From Promicromonospora sp049532985 (GTDB taxonomy: Bacteria; Actinomycetota; Actinomycetes; Actinomycetales; Cellulomonadaceae), in contig NZ_CP186693.1 in the NCBI RefSeq assembly GCF_049532985.1, positions 1,798,001 to 1,862,000 of the forward strand: a stretch of DNA of 64,000 nucleotides. The letters are read 5' to 3'. The notes beneath the pieces are model-generated. The model was not told the DNA's origin. It did not search any database and saw only the letters and a list, made by a program, of their open reading frames with translations. Positions within the stretch are counted from its first letter, which is position 1, and each line of letters begins with the position of its first letter. Positions 48,958 to 56,866 of this stretch are shown here, piece by piece. Made by a program: the position numbers and the translations under genes.

Positions 48958-50841
48958 ATGGCGAACCTGACCATCATCGAACGGTCCCCCGACCCCGAGA
49001 CGCACGAGCCGGGCCCGCACTGGCCGTCGATCGCCACGTGGGTCCGGGCACTGGGCCAGAGCCGCCTGGGTGCCCTCCTCCTCCTGGTCGGCACGCTCGC
49101 CGCGATCCTGTGGGCCAACGTCTCCCACGGGTCCTACAGCGAGTTCTGGGACACGCACCTCAACGTCGGCGTCGGCGACCTCCAGCTCGAGTTCACGCTG
49201 CACGCCCTGGTCAACGACGCCCTCATGGCGCTGTTCTTCTTCACCGTCGGGCTGGAGGTGCGGCGCGAGTTCGCGATCGGCGAGCTCACGAGCTGGTCCC
49301 GGGCCGTGGTGCCCGTGGTCGCCGCCGTCGCCGGCCTGGTCGTGCCCGCCGTCCTCTACGTGCTGATCAGCCGCGGGAGCGGCTGGGAGGGTGCCTGGGG
49401 CGTCGTCATCTCCACGGACACCGCGTTCGTCGTCGGCGCCCTGGCACTCATCGGCCCCCGGGCGCCCGGCCGCCTGCGGGTGTTCCTGCTGGCGCTCGCG
49501 GTGGTCGACGACATCGGCGCCCTGAGCATCATCGCGCTGGTCTACACCGAGAGCTTCGACCCGCTCCCGCTGGTGATCGCCGCGGTGGGCCTGGTCGGCG
49601 TCTACCTCACGCGGTACGTGCCGAGCGGCCGCGGGCCCATCTACGCCACGCTGTCGATCATCGTCTGGGGCGCGTTCCTCGCCTCGGGCGTGCACCCGAC
49701 GCTGGCCGGCGTCGCCATCGCGCTCCTGGTGCCGGTGTACCGGCCCAGCCGGCGCGACGTGGAGCACGCCCTGACCCTGGCGCGCTCGTTCCGGCAGTCG
49801 CCGAACAGCGACTACGCGCGGGCGGCGGCGAACAGCCTGCGGGAGTCGATCTCGATCAACGAGCGGCTCCAGTCCGCCTACGCGCCGTACGTGGCGTACG
49901 TGATCCTGCCCCTGTTCGCGCTGGCGAACGCGGGCGTGCGGATCGACGGCGAGATCCTGGCTGCCGCCGCGGGCTCCGCCGTGACCTGGGGCATCGTGGT
50001 GGGCCTGGTGGTGGGCAAGTTCGTGGGCGTGCTGGGCTCCGGCGCGGTGATGCGGGCGCTCCGGGTCGGCGACCTCGGGCCGGGCCTCGCGCTCGACCGG
50101 CTCGCCGGCGGCGGCGCGCTGTGCGGCATCGGGTTCACCATCTCGCTGTTCATCGTGGACCTCGCCATCGACGACCCCGCCGTGCAGAACGAGGCCCGCG
50201 TGGGCGTGCTCTCGGCGTCGGTGCTGGCCTTCCTGATCGCCGCGGTGATCTTCAAGGTGGCCGACCGGGTGCACCCCGCCAAGGAGGCCGGTGCCGTCCT
50301 GCTGCGGCCCGTGGACCCGGCCCGCGACCATGTGTACGGCCCGGCCGACGCGCCCTACACGCTGGTCGAGTACGGGGACTTCCAGTGCGGCTTCTGCTCC
50401 AAGGCGTCGGGCGCCATCCAGGAGGTGCACCGCGAGCTGGGCGACCGCCTGCGGTACGTCTGGCGGCACGCGCCGCTGGACCGGTACCACCCCAACGCCG
50501 TCGCGGCCGCCGAGGCGGCGGAGGCGGCCGCGATGCAGGGCAAGTTCTTCGAGATGGAGCGCAGCCTGCTCCTGGACCAGGAGAACCAGCTCCCCTCCGA
50601 CATCGTGCGGCGCGCGGCGGAGCTGGGGCTCGACGTCGACCGGTTCGAGCGGGACCTGGTCTCGCCCGAGGTGGCCGGCCGCGTGCGCGACGACGTGCTG
50701 GACGCCGAGGCCATGGAGGTCACCGCCGTACCCACGTTCTTCGTCAACGGGCGCCGGCACACCGGGCCGTACGACGCCCAGTCCCTGATCCGGGCGCTGG
50801 AGAGCACGGCGCCGGCCGGCTCCCCGGCCTCGGGCGGCTGA
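48958..50841 (+). CDS. nhaA: Na+/H+ antiporter NhaA fused to a DsbA-like thioredoxin domain
   Basis: A 627-residue fusion. Residues 25-440 are NhaA with about 12 helices: FFFTVGLEVRREF near 91, STDTAFVVGAL near 157 and the paired ion-binding Asp184-Asp185 in AVVDDIGAL. Residues 455-620 are a DsbA/thioredoxin-fold domain with Cys477-GF-Cys480 and a cis-Pro in TAVPTFFVNGR near 596. AGGAG precedes ATG 48958; an upstream GTG at 48898 is disfavoured. Fusions of this sort are known in actinobacteria. NhaA exports Na+ at high pH; the redox role of the tail is not established. Confidence 0.88.
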   Translation: MANLTIIERSPDPETHEPGPHWPSIATWVRALGQSRLGALLLLVGTLAAILWANVSHGSYSEFWDTHLNVGVGDLQLEFTLHALVNDALMALFFFTVGLEVRREFAIGELTSWSRAVVPVVAAVAGLVVPAVLYVLISRGSGWEGAWGVVISTDTAFVVGALALIGPRAPGRLRVFLLALAVVDDIGALSIIALVYTESFDPLPLVIAAVGLVGVYLTRYVPSGRGPIYATLSIIVWGAFLASGVHPTLAGVAIALLVPVYRPSRRDVEHALTLARSFRQSPNSDYARAAANSLRESISINERLQSAYAPYVAYVILPLFALANAGVRIDGEILAAAAGSAVTWGIVVGLVVGKFVGVLGSGAVMRALRVGDLGPGLALDRLAGGGALCGIGFTISLFIVDLAIDDPAVQNEARVGVLSASVLAFLIAAVIFKVADRVHPAKEAGAVLLRPVDPARDHVYGPADAPYTLVEYGDFQCGFCSKASGAIQEVHRELGDRLRYVWRHAPLDRYHPNAVAAAEAAEAAAMQGKFFEMERSLLLDQENQLPSDIVRRAAELGLDVDRFERDLVSPEVAGRVRDDVLDAEAMEVTAVPTFFVNGRRHTGPYDAQSLIRALESTAPAGSPASGG

Positions 50842-50851
50842 CGGCTCCGGC

Positions 50852-51757
50852 TCAGGCGGGCGTCCCGGACCGTTCGGCCGCGGCCTCGCGCAGCCGGACG
50901 GCGTCCTGGCTGGGCGGCAGGCCGAACCGGCGCCGGTACTCCCGGCTGAACTGCGAGGGGCTCTCGTAGCCCACCCGCTGCCCGACGCCGGTCACGTCGC
51001 GCGGGCGGGTGGCCAGCAGCAGGCGCGCCTCCTGGAGCCGGATCTGCTTCTGGAACTGGATGGGGCTCATCGCCGTGACCGCCTGGAAGTTGCGGTGGAA
51101 CGCCGAGACGCTCATGCCCGACAGCGCGGCCACGTCCTCGACCCGGAACGGCTCCGCGTAGTGCTCCCGGATCCAGCGCACCGACCGGGCCACGTGCGCC
51201 AGGCCGCTGTCCGCGAGGCCGAGCTGGCGCACCGTGGCGCCCTGCTCCCCGGTGACCAGCCGCCAGAGGATCTCCCGCTTCAGGAGCGGGGCCAGGACCA
51301 CGGCGTCCCGCGGGCGGTCGAGGAGACGGACCAGGCGGACGGCGGCGTCGACCAGCTCGTCGGGGGCGTCGCTGACGACCATGCCGGGGGCGGCGCCGCC
51401 CACGGGCGGGAGCACGCCCGGCGGCGCCTGCAGGAGCAGCTCGGCGATGAGGGCCGGACGCAGCACCAGACCGAAGCCGAGCGCGGGCTCGTCCGGGTCG
51501 GCCTTCGTGAACGTGCCCGTGACCGGGAGGTCCACGGAGGCCACGAGGTACTGCCCGGCCCGGTACTCCAGCACGCGGTCGCCGACGGCGATGCGCTTGG
51601 CGCCCTGGGCGATCAGGGCCAGCACCACGCCGGACATCGACGGCGCGGGCGGTTCGGCACGGTGCACGGCCGAGAGCTGCACGTCCTCCAGCGCCGTCGC
51701 GGTGGTGTCGGGGCGTGCGTGGCGCAGGATCAGCTCGCGGAGCTCGCCGAGGCTCAT
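50852..51757 (-). CDS. AraC-family transcriptional regulator
   Basis: A 301-residue regulator. The N-terminal AraC_N cupin domain (about 1-185) has AVHRAEPPAPSM and GQYLVASVDLPVTG. Two C-terminal helix-turn-helices (about 200-290) include FRVEDVAALSGMSVSAFHRNFQ and VGYESPSQFSREYRRRFG. The N-terminal domain is the type found beside quinone or aldehyde detoxification genes. It is divergent from a monooxygenase and esterase operon. A CAGGAT six bases before ATG 51757 suggests a leaderless start. Confidence 0.9.
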   Translation of the reverse strand: MSLGELRELILRHARPDTTATALEDVQLSAVHRAEPPAPSMSGVVLALIAQGAKRIAVGDRVLEYRAGQYLVASVDLPVTGTFTKADPDEPALGFGLVLRPALIAELLLQAPPGVLPPVGGAAPGMVVSDAPDELVDAAVRLVRLLDRPRDAVVLAPLLKREILWRLVTGEQGATVRQLGLADSGLAHVARSVRWIREHYAEPFRVEDVAALSGMSVSAFHRNFQAVTAMSPIQFQKQIRLQEARLLLATRPRDVTGVGQRVGYESPSQFSREYRRRFGLPPSQDAVRLREAAAERSGTPA

Positions 51758-51862
51758 GAGGTGATCCTGCCACGTTCACGATCGGACCGGTAGCAGGAGG
51801 ATCAGGCAAGAGCGGGCGACGATCTTGCTGTCGTCCCAGCAGGTGTATGCGGTGTGATGGCT

Positions 51863-51918
51863 GGGCCGGAACGAACCCGGCCCACCGTCGTCCCGGGGAT
51901 CGTCGAGCGCCCCGGGAC
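51863..51918 (+). promoter_or_regulatory. two 5' leader hairpins
   Basis: A seven-base hairpin (GGGCCGG/CCGGCCC, 51863-51883) is followed by a nine-base hairpin (GTCCCGGGG/CCCCGGGAC, 51890-51918) that ends 20 bases before the monooxygenase ATG. Both are perfect. They may form a structured 5' UTR or be operators. Confidence 0.4.
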
Positions 51919-51938
51919 AGCACACCGAGGAGAATCGT

Positions 51939-52244
51939 ATGAACGTCGGACACGGCTTCCACGCCACCATGACCGCCCGCCCCGGCCAGGGCGGCGCGGT
52001 CGTCGACCTGCTGCTGCACGCACCGTCGCTGACCCACCCGGACTGCGTCGTCTTCCTGGTCGGGCGGTCCGCCACCGACCACGACACGGTGCACGTCACC
52101 GAGGGCTGGACCAGCGCGGGCGCGCACAGCGCGTTCTTCGCGACCGCGGAGGCACAGGCACTGGTCGCGGTGCTCCAGCCGTTGCTCGCGGGGGAGTCGG
52201 TGTACACCGACGAGCTGCCGGTGGGCGGCAAGGCGGCCTTCTGA
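51939..52244 (+). CDS. antibiotic biosynthesis monooxygenase (ABM) domain protein
   Basis: A 101-residue ABM/ferredoxin-like dimeric barrel protein: HGFHATMTARPGQGGAVVDLL at 5-25 (partly: FHATMTARPGQGG), DTVHVTEGWTSAGAHSAFFAT near 49-69. These cofactor-free enzymes oxidise quinols or anthrones, or act in heme and quinone handling. ACCGAGGAG precedes the ATG. It leads a two-gene operon with an HSL esterase, divergent from AraC. Confidence 0.82.
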   Translation: MNVGHGFHATMTARPGQGGAVVDLLLHAPSLTHPDCVVFLVGRSATDHDTVHVTEGWTSAGAHSAFFATAEAQALVAVLQPLLAGESVYTDELPVGGKAAF

Positions 52245-52267
52245 CGTACCGGCCCTGGCGCCGCCCC

Positions 52268-52311
52268 AGCACTGTCCGAGCACTGTCCGAGCACTGTCCG
52301 AGCACTGCCCG
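52268..52311 (+). repeat. 11-bp tandem repeat, four units
   Basis: Three perfect AGCACTGTCCG units (52268-52300) and one AGCACTGCCCG unit (52301-52311). The run ends at the ribosome binding site of the esterase gene at 52323, within a 78-bp intergenic gap. Confidence 0.92.
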
Positions 52312-52322
52312 AGAGGAACCCC

Positions 52323-53306
52323 ATGACCGTCGAACCCGCCCCCCGACCGGACGTCGACCCGGAGCTGCGCCCGCTGCTCGACCTCCTGCCCGCCGTCCCC
52401 CTGACCGCCGCGACGCTGCCCGCCGTGCGGGCGGCCGCCGCGACCCCGCCCGAGGCGCTCGCTGCGCTCCTGGCGGGCCGGGGCGTCGAGCGCCGCGACG
52501 TGGTGGCCACCTCGCCGCACGGCGACCCGGTGCCGCTGACCGTCCTGAGCCCGGCCCGGCGGGACCCGTCGGTGCCGGCGCCCGTCGTGTACTGGATGCA
52601 CGGCGGCGGCATGGTGCTGGGGGACCGGTTCTCCCAGATCGACGTCCCGCTGGACTGGCTGGACCGGTTCGGTGCCGTGGTGGTGACCGTCGAGTACCGG
52701 CTCGCCCCCGAGCACGGCGGCACGGTGCCGGTCGAGGACTGCTACCGGGGTCTGGTCTGGGTCGCCGAGCACGCGGCCGAGCTCGGCGTGGACCCGGAGC
52801 GGCTGGTGGTCGCCGGGACGAGCGCGGGCGGGGGACTGGCGGCCGGCGTCACGCTGCTGGCCCGCGACCGGGGCGCGCCGGCCGTCGCGGCGCAGGTGCT
52901 GGTGTGCCCCATGCTCGACCACCGGGGCGGCACCGGCTCCGGCCGGCAGTTCGCCGAGGGGCCTGCTACCTGGACGGGGGCGCAGAACGCGTTCGGCTGG
53001 TCCGCGGTGCTGGGCGAGCACCCGGCGGGGGTGTCGCCGTACATCTCTCCGGCGCTGGCCGCGGACCTGTCGGGCCTGCCGCCCACGTACGTCGACCTCG
53101 GCTCCGCGGAGGTCTTCCGGGACGAGGACGTGGCCTACGCGGCACGCATCTGGGCCGCGGGCGGCGAGGCGGAGCTGCACGTGTGGGCGGGCGGCTTCCA
53201 CGGCTTCGACTCCCTCGTGCCGGACGCCCGGGTGTCCCGTACGGCCCGCGCGACGCGCACGGCCTGGCTCGGCCGCCGGCTGACGGACCCGGCCTCCGGG
53301 GCGTAG
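52323..53306 (+). CDS. HSL-family (alpha/beta hydrolase fold-3) esterase
   Basis: A 327-residue esterase, paralogue of the 27546-28517 gene. HGGG lies near residue 95, GTSAGG near 167 carries the Ser nucleophile, FRDEDVAYA near 268 the Asp and GGFHGFD near 298 the His. AGAGGAAC precedes the ATG. It follows the ABM gene after a tandem repeat and ends at a strong hairpin terminator. The substrate is unknown; the AraC/ABM context suggests detoxification of an ester or lactone. Confidence 0.87.
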   Translation: MTVEPAPRPDVDPELRPLLDLLPAVPLTAATLPAVRAAAATPPEALAALLAGRGVERRDVVATSPHGDPVPLTVLSPARRDPSVPAPVVYWMHGGGMVLGDRFSQIDVPLDWLDRFGAVVVTVEYRLAPEHGGTVPVEDCYRGLVWVAEHAAELGVDPERLVVAGTSAGGGLAAGVTLLARDRGAPAVAAQVLVCPMLDHRGGTGSGRQFAEGPATWTGAQNAFGWSAVLGEHPAGVSPYISPALAADLSGLPPTYVDLGSAEVFRDEDVAYAARIWAAGGEAELHVWAGGFHGFDSLVPDARVSRTARATRTAWLGRRLTDPASGA

Positions 53307-53353
53307 CCGACCGCGCCCGGACGGGTAAGCACCACCCGTCCGGGCGCGGTCGG
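53307..53353. terminator. perfect 20-bp hairpin terminator
   Basis: Arms 53307-53326 and 53334-53353 are exact complements around AAGCACC. It begins directly after the esterase stop and ends ten bases before the convergent permease stop, so it serves both directions. No T run. Confidence 0.9.
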
Positions 53354-53363
53354 CGTCGGCGCG

Positions 53364-54257
53364 TCAGCCCTTGACCGACCCCGACATCAGGCCGCCCACG
53401 AAGTACTTGCCCAGCACGATGTAGACCAGCAGGGTCGGCAGCGACGCGAACAGGGCACCCGCCATGGAGACGCCGTAGTTCTGCAGCAGGGCGCCGTTGG
53501 CGAGGTTGTTCAGCGCCACGGTCACGGGGCCGTTCTGCGAGGACGAGAAGAACACCGCGAACAGGAAGTCGTTCCACGCCGAGGTGAACTGCCAGATCAG
53601 CACCACCACGAAGCTGGGGATCGAGAGGGGCAGCACGATGGACCAGTAGGTGCGCAGCATGCCCGCGCCGTCGACCCGGCCGGCCTCGATGAGCTCGTGC
53701 GGCACGGTGGCGTAGTAGTTGCGGAAGATCAGCGTGGTGATCGGGATGCCGTAGACCACGTGCAGCAGGATCAGCGTGGGCACACCGCTCGGCAGGCCGA
53801 GGTCCAGGACGAGCTGGTTCAGCGGGATCATCACGGCCTGGTACGGGATGAACATCCCGAACAGGATCACGGTGAAGACGATGTCGGCGCCGCGGAAGGT
53901 CCACCGCGCCAGCACGAACCCGTTCAGCGACCCGAGGAACGCCGAGATGATGGCGCTGGGCACCACCATGCTCACGGTCCGCACGATCGCGGGGGACAGC
54001 GTGGTCCAGGCCGTGGCCCAGTTGTCGAGCGTCCAGGCCTGCGGCAGGGCCCAGGCGCGGCTCGGGTCGGCGTCGCCGGTGCCCTTGAAGCTGGTCACCA
54101 GCAGCACGTACACCGGGATGAGCACCACGACGAGGAAGAAGATCAGCGCCGCGTAGCGCAGCGTGCGGGCCAGCGAGTACCGGCTCCGGCTCGTGCGGGG
54201 GCCGGGGCCGCCCACGGCCCGCGGGTGCGCCGTGAGCTGTTCGGCGGCGGCGGTCAT
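53364..54257 (-). CDS. sugar ABC transporter permease, MalG/LacG type (CUT1)
   Basis: A 297-residue permease with six helices. The ATPase-docking EAA loop is ELIEAGRVDGAGMLRTYWSIVLPLS near 200 (partly: EAGRVDGAGMLRTYW). The C-terminal GLMSGSVKG is typical of MalG-like subunits. It overlaps the partner permease by ATGA. No ATPase gene is in the operon, as usual for actinobacterial CUT1 systems that share an MsiK-type ATPase. Confidence 0.9.
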   Translation of the reverse strand: MTAAAEQLTAHPRAVGGPGPRTSRSRYSLARTLRYAALIFFLVVVLIPVYVLLVTSFKGTGDADPSRAWALPQAWTLDNWATAWTTLSPAIVRTVSMVVPSAIISAFLGSLNGFVLARWTFRGADIVFTVILFGMFIPYQAVMIPLNQLVLDLGLPSGVPTLILLHVVYGIPITTLIFRNYYATVPHELIEAGRVDGAGMLRTYWSIVLPLSIPSFVVVLIWQFTSAWNDFLFAVFFSSSQNGPVTVALNNLANGALLQNYGVSMAGALFASLPTLLVYIVLGKYFVGGLMSGSVKG

Positions 54258-55156
54258 CGCTTCTCCTCGCGGTTCGTGCGGATCAGGTACGGCACGATGA
54301 CGAGCGCCACGATGATCAGCAGGATCGAGCCCACGGCGGCCGCGTTCGCGTAGTCGAAGCTCGACTTGAACACGAACATGTCCACGGCCGGGACCTTGGT
54401 CTGGTAGTTGGCCGGCTTGGAGATCGACATGATGAGGTCGAACGCCTTCAGGGACATGTGGCCGATGATGATCAGGGCCGACAGCGCCACCGGCGAGAGC
54501 TGCGGGAACAGCACGTAGCGGTACAGCTTCCACTCGCTGGCACCGTCCACGCGGGCGGCCTCGCGCAGCTCGTCCGGGATACCGCGGAACCCGGCCAGGA
54601 AGAGCGCCATCACGTAGCCCGAGAGCTGCCAGATCGCCGGGATGGCGATGGCGACGATGCCGAACGTGACGTTGTTCCACCAGTTGTTCTGCAGGAGGTC
54701 GAGGCCGACCATCTGGAACAGGCGGTTCAGGCCGGAGGCCTGCTCGTCCTGGTTGGAGTTGAGCAGCCAGCGCCACACCACACCGGAGGCGACGAACGAG
54801 ACCGCCATCGGGAAGAGGTACACCGAGCGGAACAGGCCCTCGCCCTTGACCGGCTTCTCCAGCATCCACGCCCACAGGAAGCCCATGACCATGGTCCCGG
54901 CGAGGAACACCGCCGTGTACAGCAGGAGGTTCATCAGCGAGTGCTGGAAGTCCTCGCTGGCCAGCAGGTCGAGGTAGTTCGTGAACCAGACGAAGGCGGC
55001 GGGCTCCTGCCCGGTGGCCTGCGCGGCCGTGTGGCTGTCCGTGAAGGACGTGGAGAAGTTGGCGACGATCAGCCCGTAGACGAACACGCCGACGAGGATC
55101 AGGGACGGGGCGAGCAGGAGGAGCGGTGGTCCGACTCGCCGCAGTTTCTTGAGCAT
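54254..55156 (-). CDS. sugar ABC transporter permease, MalF/LacF type (CUT1)
   Basis: A 300-residue permease with six helices and the EAA loop ELREAARVDGASEWKLYRYV near 195-214. ATG 55156 is preferred to ATG 55177 because GAGG lies ten bases upstream of the former. It forms the heterodimeric channel with the MalG-type subunit. Confidence 0.9.
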   Translation of the reverse strand: MLKKLRRVGPPLLLLAPSLILVGVFVYGLIVANFSTSFTDSHTAAQATGQEPAAFVWFTNYLDLLASEDFQHSLMNLLLYTAVFLAGTMVMGFLWAWMLEKPVKGEGLFRSVYLFPMAVSFVASGVVWRWLLNSNQDEQASGLNRLFQMVGLDLLQNNWWNNVTFGIVAIAIPAIWQLSGYVMALFLAGFRGIPDELREAARVDGASEWKLYRYVLFPQLSPVALSALIIIGHMSLKAFDLIMSISKPANYQTKVPAVDMFVFKSSFDYANAAAVGSILLIIVALVIVPYLIRTNREEKR

Positions 55157-55294
55157 GTGGGTACCTCGGGGTGCCATGGCTGGTGGCCGGCGGCTGGTGG
55201 GTGGCTGTGGCGGGCGGGCGCGGCCGCGCGCCGTCGGGACGGACCCGACGGCGCGCGGTGGGTGGTCCAGCCGGGAGCGGTGCTCCCGGGCGGG

Positions 55295-56584
55295 TCAGCC
55301 CTGGACTGCGCCGGCCAGCTCGGACTGGTAGCCGGCGAGGTCGGACGCGCCCGTGGTGAACTTGCTGGTGGCGTCCGAGATCGCGTTGAGCGTCGCGACC
55401 GGCGCCGCGGCGCCGTGCGCCAGCGAGGACACGATCGTGTCGTTGGCGAACGACTCGATGGCGGTCTGCTGGTACTCGGAGAAGTCGGCCGGGTCGGCGT
55501 CGGTCCGGGCCGGGATGGACCCCTTGGCCTTGTTGAACGCGACCTGGCCGTCCAGGGAGCCCACGGTCTCCAGCCACGCCTTGGCGCCGTCGGGGTGCGG
55601 GGCGCCCACGGGCAGGGTGAACGAGTCGGCGAGGAAGTCGAACACGCCGTCGGTGCCCGGCACCGGGGCCGCGGTGAAGTCCGTGCCGAGGGCCTTGTCC
55701 TGCTCCTCGAACGCGGCGACCGCCCAGTCGCCCATGACGTTGAACGCGGCGCTGCCGTCGATCACCATCTGGGTCGCCTCGGGCCAGTCGAGACCGTCAC
55801 GGTCGTCGTTGGTGTACCCCATCAGCGTCTCGAAGTCCTCGAGGGCCGCGGTCACCTCGGCGCCCTCCCAGTCGGTGCTGCCGTCCCAGAGCCCGGTGTA
55901 CCCCTCGGGGCCCAGGTCGGCCAGCAGGACCGTCTCCAGCAGGTGCACCTGCGTCCAGGTGGTGCCCACCGACAGCGGCGTCACGCCGGCCTTGTCGAGC
56001 TTGTCGAGGTCGGCGATCCAGGCGTCGAGGTCCTCGTACTGCGCCTCGGGGTCGATGCCGTTCTCCTCGAGCACGGCCGGGTTGGCCCAGATCACGTTCG
56101 CGCGGTGGATGTTCGACGGGATCGAGTAGATCGCGCCGTCCTCGGTGGAGAGCCGGTCGACCAGGTCGGCCGGGAAGACGTCGGTCAGGCCGAACTCGTC
56201 GTACAGGTCGGAGACGTCCTCGATCTGCGCGGCGTCGATGTAGTCCTGCAGCTCGGCACCGGCGTGCGCCTGGAACGTGTCCGGCGGGTCCTGCGCCTGC
56301 AGGCGGGTCTGCAGCAGGTCCTTCGCCGCCGAGCCCGCGCCGCCGGCGACCGCGCCGTTGACGAACTCGATGTCGGGGTGCTGCTCCTCGAAGACGCCGA
56401 CAAGGGCGTCGAGGCCGGCCTTCTCCGAGCCGGCCGCCCACCAGGTGAACACCTCGACCTGGTCGCCGCCGCCCTCGCCGCCGCCGCCGTCACCCGAGCT
56501 GTCGCCGCCGCCGCACGCGGCCAGCGTGAGACCGAGGACAGCGGCTGTCGCCACCGTCGCGGTCATCCTCCGGTTCACTCGCAT
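55295..56584 (-). CDS. sugar ABC transporter substrate-binding lipoprotein (CUT1)
   Basis: A 429-residue lipoprotein. The lipobox TLAAC places the lipidated Cys at 25, followed by a Gly/Asp-rich linker. FTWWAAGSEKAGLDAL near 47 and NGAVAGGAGSAAKDLLQTRL near 76-95 resemble GtsA-type glucose/mannose-binding proteins. GAGGGA precedes the ATG. It heads the CUT1 operon (SBP, MalF, MalG). A monosaccharide ligand is likely but not certain. Confidence 0.87.
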   Translation of the reverse strand: MRVNRRMTATVATAAVLGLTLAACGGGDSSGDGGGGEGGGDQVEVFTWWAAGSEKAGLDALVGVFEEQHPDIEFVNGAVAGGAGSAAKDLLQTRLQAQDPPDTFQAHAGAELQDYIDAAQIEDVSDLYDEFGLTDVFPADLVDRLSTEDGAIYSIPSNIHRANVIWANPAVLEENGIDPEAQYEDLDAWIADLDKLDKAGVTPLSVGTTWTQVHLLETVLLADLGPEGYTGLWDGSTDWEGAEVTAALEDFETLMGYTNDDRDGLDWPEATQMVIDGSAAFNVMGDWAVAAFEEQDKALGTDFTAAPVPGTDGVFDFLADSFTLPVGAPHPDGAKAWLETVGSLDGQVAFNKAKGSIPARTDADPADFSEYQQTAIESFANDTIVSSLAHGAAAPVATLNAISDATSKFTTGASDLAGYQSELAGAVQG

Positions 56585-56757
56585 CTGGGGTCCCTCAACC
56601 TTCCTCGGTCGCTGGAGCACCGGCCCGGGATCTCGTCGTCCCGGCACCGGCGCGCTGGGCCTCGCTGGGCTCGGTGCGCTGGGGGACGACGTCGTACCTG
56701 GGGCCGGCCGGGCGCGCCTGTACGCCCGTGAACCCGCGTCTATCGAACGACCAGGCG

Positions 56758-56858
56758 CCGTTGGTGTCAAGAAATGAACGCAAGCGTCGCTCGATCGTGA
56801 CCTGAACGTTCAGTTCGTGTATCCAAACCCGTCATTTCTCACCGGAAGGCGGTTACCC
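56758..56858. promoter_or_regulatory. divergent promoter region with palindromes
   Basis: The AT-richer part of a 282-bp divergent region. It contains the perfect 12-bp palindrome CTGAACGTTCAG (56802-56813), AGCGTCGCT (56783-56791), and TACCCT (56853-56858) ending eight bases before the ROK GTG. ROK or LacI binding here could coordinate both transporters. Confidence 0.45.
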
Positions 56859-56866
56859 TGGGCGCT

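Noticed and set aside
51939..52244. Antibiotic biosynthesis role for the ABM protein
   Set aside because: The domain name is historical; the AraC and esterase neighbours fit detoxification better and there is no biosynthetic context.
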